Shown here: in pieces, positions 6,790 through 10,600 of the stretch
Layout of the letters: each line of letters starts with the position of its first letter
How positions within the stretch are numbered: the first letter of the stretch is position 1
Origin: Nitrososphaerota archaeon
Lineage (GTDB): Archaea > Thermoproteota > Nitrososphaeria > Nitrososphaerales > Nitrosopumilaceae
DNA length: 10,600 bases
NCBI GenBank assembly: GCA_022573065.1
Contig: JACZUQ010000006.1
Location: 10,918-21,517 of the forward strand
Direction of reading: 5' to 3'
Notes under the pieces: generated by a model
Seen by the model: the letters and a program-made list of their open reading frames with translations, nothing else
The model's database searches: none
What the model was told of the DNA's origin: nothing
Program-made: the position numbers and the translations under genes

Positions 6790-6818
6790 TAATTAAACCA
6801 CTTTGAATTTATTACAGG

Positions 6819-6831
6819 GTATATTTTTTAC
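6819..6831 (+). promoter_or_regulatory. Box A of the ureohydrolase gene
   Basis: GTATATTTTTTAC lies 17-29 bases before ATG 6848. It supports ATG 6848 better than the TTG at 6842. Confidence 0.45.
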
Positions 6832-6847
6832 TAGCTTGTGATTGGAT

Positions 6848-7717
6848 ATGAGCTTTCTTGATTTGTATATGAATAAGAGCCCTCTGATTACTAATTCCAA
6901 CGAAGAGGGTGAATCATCAACGATTTTGTATGGAATTCCATTTGATTCAACTCACTCTTATAGACCTGGGACAAGATTTGGACCTGATGCAATTAGAGAC
7001 GCATTTAACAACATAGAAATTTTTATGCCACAATTTTCCGTTGATTTAGAATCGGTAAAAATTGAAGATTTAGGAAATACAAAACATACAGTTGTAGCAC
7101 AAGAAATGTTAGATATGATTTCTAAAATTACATCTGAACTCATCAAAAGAGAAAAGCAAATTATCGCTCTAGGCGGTGAGCATTTAATCACTCTTGGGAC
7201 TTATCCTAATTTTCCCAAAGAAACTGGATACATTGTTTTTGATGCACATTATGATCTTCGTGATGAATATGCTGACATTAAACTTAGTCACGCTGCATAT
7301 CTTCGACGAATTATTGAAAAAAAAGGATCTGACAAAATTATTCATGTTGGTGCAAGATCTTATGTTAAAGAAGAGTTAGCGTTTAAAGAAGAGTATAAAA
7401 TTAAGGCCATTTCTGATTGGGATATTCGACACGGTAATGCTCCAAAGCTAGTTAAAGATGCAGTATCAGTATTTGACAAATTGTATGTAAGTATAGATTT
7501 GGATGTTTTAGACCCTGCATTTGCACCCGGTGTTGGAAATCCTGAAGCCGTTGGAATAACCTCCAGAGAATTATATGAAATGATTGGTTCACTAGAGGAA
7601 CAAAACATTACAGGTGCAGACATTGTCGAATTATGTCCAACATTTGATAATGGTGCCACCTCATCTATGGCTGCAAGACTAATGTCTGCACTAATAGCTA
7701 TGAACTTGAAGAAATAA
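6848..7717 (+). CDS. speB: Agmatinase/ureohydrolase family enzyme
   Basis: Agmatinase splits agmatine into putrescine and urea with a two-manganese centre. Numbered from the TTG two codons upstream, the metal ligands are all visible: H114 in LGGEHLITLG, D134, H136 and D138 in DAHYDLRDEY, and D219 and D221 in SIDLDVLDPA. H150 in the KLSHAAYLRRI segment and E263 in DIVELCPTFD match the catalytic His and the late conserved Glu. The N-terminal GIPFDSTHSYRPGTRFGP is typical of the family. At about 290 residues it is full length. Agmatine is the likeliest substrate, but other guanidino compounds cannot be excluded from sequence alone. The product would feed polyamine synthesis and release urea. A nine-T run follows the stop. 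Confidence 0.88.
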   Translation: MSFLDLYMNKSPLITNSNEEGESSTILYGIPFDSTHSYRPGTRFGPDAIRDAFNNIEIFMPQFSVDLESVKIEDLGNTKHTVVAQEMLDMISKITSELIKREKQIIALGGEHLITLGTYPNFPKETGYIVFDAHYDLRDEYADIKLSHAAYLRRIIEKKGSDKIIHVGARSYVKEELAFKEEYKIKAISDWDIRHGNAPKLVKDAVSVFDKLYVSIDLDVLDPAFAPGVGNPEAVGITSRELYEMIGSLEEQNITGADIVELCPTFDNGATSSMAARLMSALIAMNLKK

Positions 7718-7865
7718 TTTTTTTTTCAGTATTTTTAAACTTGCTAGAATCTTTTAAAAACGATTTAATCAAAGTGGAGTCGTGATTGTTAGGCACTTTG
7801 ATATTTTTTACTTTTTTTTGTGACTCTAGAAATATTTGATTAATCATATGTGTAGTTATGACCAT
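7698..7865 (-). CDS. Candidate small gene (55 residues) inside a longer open frame, possibly frameshifted
   Basis: The 280-base gap between the ureohydrolase and the phosphatidyltransferase holds a minus-strand frame that is open from 7931 to a TAG at 7698-7700, 77 codons in AT-rich DNA. The first ATG in it is at 7865, giving a 55-residue peptide that starts MVITTHMINQIFLESQKK and ends in a Lys/Ser-rich tail. A CTATAACA box at 7888-7895 would make it leaderless. The codons upstream of that ATG also read like protein (LVDFFGHTILYNIIHEKLP). Another frame begins with an ATG at 7945 behind a TATATATA box and runs MLQFRHGF; a -1 shift near 7922 would join the two into about 82 residues. I do not recognise the protein. 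It may be a short gene, a broken gene or chance. Confidence 0.4.
   Translation of the reverse strand: MVITTHMINQIFLESQKKVKNIKVPNNHDSTLIKSFLKDSSKFKNTEKKIISSSS
7718..7726 (+). terminator. Oligo-T terminator of the ureohydrolase gene
   Basis: Nine consecutive T residues begin directly after the stop codon on the plus strand, a strong archaeal intrinsic terminator. Confidence 0.6.
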
Positions 7866-7969
7866 AGGTAATTTTTCATGTATAATGTTATAGAGAATTG
7901 TATGTCCAAAAAAATCTACAAGAAGCCATGCCTAAATTGAAGCATAAAAATAAAACGTTATGAATTTTT

Positions 7970-7979
7970 TTATATATAT
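7970..7979. promoter_or_regulatory. TATA element, possibly bidirectional
   Basis: TTATATATAT lies 19-28 bases before the GTG at 7998 on the plus strand. Its near-symmetric sequence also lies 25-34 bases before an ATG at 7945 on the minus strand. It is the probable box A of the phosphatidyltransferase; the minus-strand use is speculative. Confidence 0.5.
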
Positions 7980-7997
7980 GAAAATTAGGGGGATTAC

Positions 7998-8570
7998 GTG
8001 TTAAACAACTTAAGAGATTCATTACAACCGTTTCTAGAAAAAATGGGTAATGGATTTGCATCAACAGGTCTCTCTCCAAATTTTTGGACTGGAATAGGAA
8101 TTGTATTTGCATTTGCATCAGCAATTGCTTATGGACTAAACATTGAATTTGCTTTAATCATTGGAGGTATGTTTTTACTTGTATCAGGATTTTTTGATAT
8201 AGTAGACGGTCAAGTAGCTAGAGTCACAAACAAAACCTCAAAACAAGGGGCATTTCTTGATTCTGTTTTTGACAAAATTGCAGAAGTTGCAATTTTTCTT
8301 GGCATTTTAATTGGTGGATATGCAGAACCCTATTTAGTATTATTAGCTATCACGTTATCTTTACTAGTAAGTTATGCTCGAGCCAGAGCTGAATCATTTG
8401 GAATTAAACTTGAAGGAATTGGAATTGGGGAACGAGCGGAAAGATTGCTTGTGATTGCAATTATAGGCATGATTGGATTTATGGACTATGCCGTAATGAT
8501 TGTTATAATAATTGCTGGAATTACTCTAATTCAAAGAATTGTTGTTACATCTAAACAACTACATACATAA
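7998..8570 (+). CDS. CDP-alcohol phosphatidyltransferase, probably archaetidylinositol phosphate synthase type
   Basis: This membrane enzyme family transfers a phospho-alcohol headgroup from CDP-archaeol. The signature is complete: D67, D70, G71, A74, R75, G84, D88 and D92 in FDIVDGQVARVTNKT and KQGAFLDSVFDK. It has 190 residues and about six hydrophobic segments, at roughly 30-46, 50-66, 95-107, 109-125, 149-161 and 162-176. The GIGERAERL segment (residues 142-150) is what I recall from archaeal archaetidylinositol phosphate synthases, so that is the preferred substrate, though serine or glycerol phosphate variants remain possible. The start is a GTG at 7998. A GGGGGA at 7988-7993 resembles a Shine-Dalgarno site, but the TATA position suggests the transcript begins at or near the GTG. 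Confidence 0.85.
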   Translation: MLNNLRDSLQPFLEKMGNGFASTGLSPNFWTGIGIVFAFASAIAYGLNIEFALIIGGMFLLVSGFFDIVDGQVARVTNKTSKQGAFLDSVFDKIAEVAIFLGILIGGYAEPYLVLLAITLSLLVSYARARAESFGIKLEGIGIGERAERLLVIAIIGMIGFMDYAVMIVIIIAGITLIQRIVVTSKQLHT

Positions 8571-8657
8571 TTTCATTTTCTAAACTTACAAATCTAAACG
8601 ATCTGATATGAATAAATATGATTTAACCAACTTTATGTGCAAAATTTTGAACAGCGT

Positions 8658-8682
8658 ATTCATATAGTAATATTCTATGAAT
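8658..8682. repeat. Inverted repeat over the cyclase promoter
   Basis: ATTCATA (8658-8664) and its exact reverse complement TATGAAT (8676-8682) flank 11 bases. They span the probable box A (CATATAG at 8661-8667) and end eight bases before the ATG at 8690. The arrangement could be an operator, but 7-base arms also arise by chance in AT-rich DNA. Confidence 0.3.
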
Positions 8683-8689
8683 TTTTACT

Positions 8690-9355
8690 ATGGTTGATAC
8701 TGAAAAATCTCTTAGTATTCATATGAGTACTGTGATAAATAAAGTGAAGAATAATCCAGAAACACCTCACTACGTGGTAAATTTTTTAGAAACCTCTCAA
8801 AGCTATTGTGTAGGTCTAGTGGATATTGTAAATTCAACACAAATTTCAGCATCTCTTACTCAGCACAAATTATCAAAATATTACGAAGTTTTTTTAAATT
8901 CCATGGCACAAATTGTTGAAAAATTTGGAGGTTTTGTAATTAAAAATATTGGTGATAGTCTATTATTTTATTTTCCTGATTCTTCAAAATCATCAAAGAG
9001 CTATGATTTTAAAAATTGTTTAGAATGCGGTTTGACTATGATTGAAGAACATGAAACTATTAATAAAATTTTAAAAAAAGAAAAGTTACCTTCACTAAAT
9101 TATCGTATAAGTGCAGATTATGGCGAAGTTAGTATTATGAAAATCAACGGGTCATCAAATATTGACGTTTTTGGAACCCCAGTAAATATGTGTACAAAAA
9201 TCAATCATGGGGCTCCAAAAAATTCCATAGTAATAGGAAGCGATTTGTATAGAACTGCAAAAAAACTAGATAGTTACAGTTACCAAATGATAAATTCATA
9301 CTCAGTTGGAATGAAGTTTATGTATCCAATTTACTGTGTTAGTAGAAAACACTAA
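8690..9355 (+). CDS. Class III adenylate/guanylate cyclase-like protein
   Basis: Class III cyclases make cAMP or cGMP. The catalytic homology domain spans about residues 37-216. The two metal-binding Asp residues are D45 in GLVDIVNST and D89 in IKNIGDSLLFYF. K85 and D159 (NIDVFGTPVN) match the purine-reading pair of adenylate cyclases, and N166 matches the transition-state Asn. The Arg normally four residues later (N-x3-R) is Lys170 (VNMCTK), so activity may be reduced or altered. Residues 1-36 are a short polar N-terminal region without a receptor domain or membrane segment, so the protein is probably cytoplasmic. The ATG at 8690 follows a CATATAG box. Its end overlaps eS26 by 4 bases. Confidence 0.8.
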   Translation: MVDTEKSLSIHMSTVINKVKNNPETPHYVVNFLETSQSYCVGLVDIVNSTQISASLTQHKLSKYYEVFLNSMAQIVEKFGGFVIKNIGDSLLFYFPDSSKSSKSYDFKNCLECGLTMIEEHETINKILKKEKLPSLNYRISADYGEVSIMKINGSSNIDVFGTPVNMCTKINHGAPKNSIVIGSDLYRTAKKLDSYSYQMINSYSVGMKFMYPIYCVSRKH

Positions 9356-9639
9356 CGTAGTCTTCCTCGTTCTCTTCTTTTTGATGCTGATCTTATTTTT
9401 AAAATCTTGAAATGTATTGCACATGATATACAATACCATTTTAGGACTGTGGGAGATGCTATATAGGCACCTTGTGCACGAAGCTCTTTTGCAAGTGTAT
9501 GTTCTACTAGATTAAGTCTGGAGGTAACTTTTTTTGCTTTGTCTTTAGGTACAGTTGCACCACAATTGATACATTGTATTCGATCTGATGATCCTTTTCC
9601 TCCTTTTCTACGACCTCTGCTTGCTCGCTTTAATGTCAT
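9352..9639 (-). CDS. rps26e: Small-subunit ribosomal protein eS26
   Basis: The 95-residue protein has the zinc-binding pattern C23-x2-C26 (CINC) and C70-x2-C73 (CISC) of S26e, which in eukaryotes sits near the mRNA exit site of the small subunit. The N-terminus is Arg/Lys/Gly-rich (KRASRGRRKGGKG) and the C-terminus is basic (ASKRRERGRLR); both tails likely bind RNA. The region between the Cys pairs (KVTSRLNLVEHTLAKEL and on) matches the family. eS26 is found in eukaryotes and in crenarchaeal and thaumarchaeal genomes. The ATG at 9639 has a box A at 9661-9669. It converges on the cyclase gene with overlapping stop codons. Confidence 0.93.
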   Translation of the reverse strand: MTLKRASRGRRKGGKGSSDRIQCINCGATVPKDKAKKVTSRLNLVEHTLAKELRAQGAYIASPTVLKWYCISCAIHFKILKIRSASKRRERGRLR

Positions 9640-9660
9640 AATATTTCATTCATTTTCTTA

Positions 9661-9669
9661 CTAATATGC
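9661..9669 (-). promoter_or_regulatory. Box A of the eS26 gene
   Basis: The minus strand reads GCATATTAG, 22-30 bases before the ATG at 9639, consistent with leaderless expression. Confidence 0.45.
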
Positions 9670-9730
9670 TCTTGTTTTAGCACTGATAATTTCTACGCGA
9701 ATCTTTTATTCAAATACCACAAATAAGAAT

Positions 9731-9845
9731 TTGATAGGAACGTGGGAGAACACATGTTTTTCTAAATTCCGTCTGAACCGACCATAACCCTTTGGTAGAA
9801 ATTATTTTGGGATTATTTCCTAAAATATTCTACCAAAAATCTGAT
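9731..9845 (+). ncRNA. Candidate structured RNA with two hairpins
   Basis: The 246-base gap between eS26 and the zinc-ribbon gene has no ORF but is richer in G and C at about 9737-9790 than its surroundings, a common mark of structured RNA in AT-rich archaea. One possible hairpin pairs 9736-9744 with 9751-9761 around a GGAGAA loop, with two wobble pairs and a two-base bulge. A second, much stronger hairpin spans 9791-9837. An ATCTTTTATT box at 9701-9710 would start transcription near 9732. The strand and ends are inferred. I do not match it to SRP RNA, RNase P RNA, tRNA or a clear C/D or H/ACA guide. Confidence 0.3.
9791..9837. repeat. Long imperfect inverted repeat (20 paired bases)
   Basis: TTTGGTAGAA at 9791-9800 pairs perfectly with TTCTACCAAA at 9828-9837. 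After a two-base bulge (9801-9802), TATTTTGGGA at 9803-9812 pairs with TCCTAAAATA at 9818-9827 with one G-U pair. The loop is five bases. This is far better than expected by chance. It is not followed by a T-run on the plus strand, so it is not an ordinary terminator. Confidence 0.85.
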
Positions 9846-9852
9846 TCTATCC

Positions 9853-9865
9853 AAATAATTTAAAG
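9853..9865 (+). promoter_or_regulatory. Box A of the 34-residue zinc-ribbon gene
   Basis: AAATAATTTAAAG is centred about 27 bases before the ATG at 9886 and fits a leaderless transcript. Confidence 0.5.
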
Positions 9866-9885
9866 TAGATAATACCAGTTACGAT

Positions 9886-9990
9886 ATGAAAGGACTTTGT
9901 CATTCTTGTTTGACTTCAAATGTTGAGCTAGTCATGATCAAAGGAAAGATACTCTGTGCTGACTGCCATAAAAAAATAAAAGAAAAGTAA
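9886..9990 (+). CDS. Tiny zinc-ribbon protein, 34 residues
   Basis: A short frame from ATG 9886 to TAA 9988-9990 encodes MKGLCHSCLTSNVELVMIKG followed by KILCADCHKKIKEK. C5 and C8 (CHSC) and C24 and C27 (CADC) form two CxxC knuckles 15 residues apart, the classic treble-clef or zinc-ribbon spacing, so a zinc-binding fold is very likely despite the size. It has an ATG, a box A at leaderless distance and a PfkB-family kinase gene 27 bases downstream, probably in the same transcript. The role is unknown; RNA or protein binding is plausible. Confidence 0.75.
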   Translation: MKGLCHSCLTSNVELVMIKGKILCADCHKKIKEK

Positions 9991-10017
9991 TTATCATCAT
10001 CAAATTTTTAATAAGAA

Positions 10018-10600
10018 ATGAGAGTAGCTATATTTTCTCACTGCGTAATTGATACTATCCAGATAGGAAATATATCTAATGAACAGATTGGTGGACCAGC
10101 ATGTTATTGTAGCATTACTGCTAAAAATCTAAAATTTAATACTATATTATATACAAAATTTGGAAATGATTTTCCAAAAGATCTTCTGCTAAGTAAAAAT
10201 ATTGATTTTGAAAATTCATTATCTGAACAATCTACTACTAGATTTAAAATTACAATTAATGGTTCTGATCGAATTTTATACCTTCAAAATGTTTGTGAGT
10301 CAATAGAATATTCTCAAATTAATGCAGACGGTGTAATTATCAGTCCAGTATACCATGAGATTTCTAATGATGTTTATAAAAAGATCAAAAATGATTCTGA
10401 TTTCATATTAATAGATCCACAAGGTTTTATAAGACAAATAAATTCTGAAAAAAAAATTATTTTAGAAAAAACAGATATTGATCTATCAAAAATTTCTGCA
10501 ATCAAGGTAAATCATGATGAACTTTATTGTCTCACAAACGAAACTGGAATTGAAGCAATGAAAAAACTTCAAAAACGAGGTGTTGAAAATGTCATTTTTA
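10018..10600 (+). CDS. PfkB/ribokinase-family sugar or nucleoside kinase (5' part, cut by window edge)
   Basis: The frame opens at ATG 10018 and runs off the window after 194 codons. Family marks are the N-terminal strand MRVAIFSHCVID, the substrate-site motif IGGPACYCSITAKNL (24-38) in place of the usual GG-x-x-x-N form, YTKFGNDFPKDLL (45-57), the central strand FILIDPQGFIRQ (129-140) and KVNHDELYCLT (163-173), which matches the conserved K-x-N-x-x-E/D-L segment. The GAGD motif with the catalytic Asp should lie just beyond the edge. The substrate cannot be told from this part. It starts 27 bases after the zinc-ribbon gene; TTTTTAATAAG before the ATG or the weak TAATTATCA at 9988-9996 could give it a promoter of its own. 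Confidence 0.82.
   Translation, partial: MRVAIFSHCVIDTIQIGNISNEQIGGPACYCSITAKNLKFNTILYTKFGNDFPKDLLLSKNIDFENSLSEQSTTRFKITINGSDRILYLQNVCESIEYSQINADGVIISPVYHEISNDVYKKIKNDSDFILIDPQGFIRQINSEKKIILEKTDIDLSKISAIKVNHDELYCLTNETGIEAMKKLQKRGVENVIF

Noticed and set aside
7888..8124. 78-residue minus-strand frame antisense to the phosphatidyltransferase start
   Set aside because: More than half lies opposite a confident membrane-protein gene and its composition matches an antisense shadow; the frame ending at 7698 is the better candidate in this gap.
8571..8689. Gene or RNA in the gap before the cyclase
   Set aside because: The stretch is AT-rich, with only promoter-like sequence and a short palindrome; no open frame or stable structure was seen.
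9731..9845. C/D-box guide RNA
   Set aside because: CTGA occurs at 9773 and 9841 and TGAT at 9732, but no real RUGAUGA C box is present and the length is too great for a typical archaeal C/D RNA.
1..10600. CRISPR array, tRNA, insertion sequence or integration site
   Set aside because: No regularly spaced repeats, no T-arm or cloverleaf pattern, and no transposase or integrase-like protein was found on reading both strands.

Overview
The window is AT-rich archaeal chromosome and most likely comes from an ammonia-oxidising thaumarchaeon (Nitrososphaerota, Nitrosopumilus-like). Archaeal markers are an Alba protein, RNA polymerase subunit RpoK, ribosomal proteins eS25 and eS26 (the pair points to the TACK lineage), a deoxyhypusine-synthase-family enzyme, an archaeal-type ThrRS with its own editing domain, and a CDP-alcohol phosphatidyltransferase of archaeal lipid synthesis. 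No tRNA, rRNA, CRISPR array, insertion sequence or phage gene was seen. The assignment rests on recognising protein families by eye.

Layout. Positions 3-2100 hold the end of an unknown gene, then Alba and rpoK (minus), a cyclophilin-like-fold protein (plus), eS25 (minus) and an easily missed 45-residue ORF (minus). Positions 2116-3854 hold a small Cys/His protein (plus), the DHS-family enzyme (minus) and a 113-residue unknown (plus). Positions 3914-6789 hold a stand-alone receiver protein, thrS and a second stand-alone receiver protein, all plus. Positions 6848-8570 hold an agmatinase-family ureohydrolase and a CDP-alcohol phosphatidyltransferase (plus). Between these two, the minus strand carries an unusually long open frame that could be a small or frameshifted gene. 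Positions 8690-9639 hold a class III nucleotidyl cyclase-like protein (plus) and eS26 (minus). Positions 9640-10600 hold a possible structured RNA with two hairpins, a 34-residue two-CxxC zinc-ribbon protein and the first 194 codons of a PfkB-family kinase.

Organisation. Nearly every gene has its own AT-rich box A about 22-32 bases before its start codon, so most transcripts should be leaderless or nearly so. This supports several TTG and GTG starts (Alba, rpoK, DHS, thrS, the 70-residue protein, the phosphatidyltransferase). Convergent neighbours are packed tightly: three pairs overlap by 4 to 19 bases, and a fourth would overlap by 20 if the minus-strand ORF after the agmatinase is real.

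Themes. Information processing (rpoK, eS25, eS26, thrS, Alba) is mixed with polyamine-linked chemistry (ureohydrolase and DHS-family enzyme) and with signalling parts (two receivers and a cyclase). No histidine kinase or receiver output domain lies nearby. No single large undescribed system is evident. The best leads are the small ORFs, the minus-strand open frame near 7.7-7.95 kb and the hairpin-rich gap at 9.73-9.84 kb.
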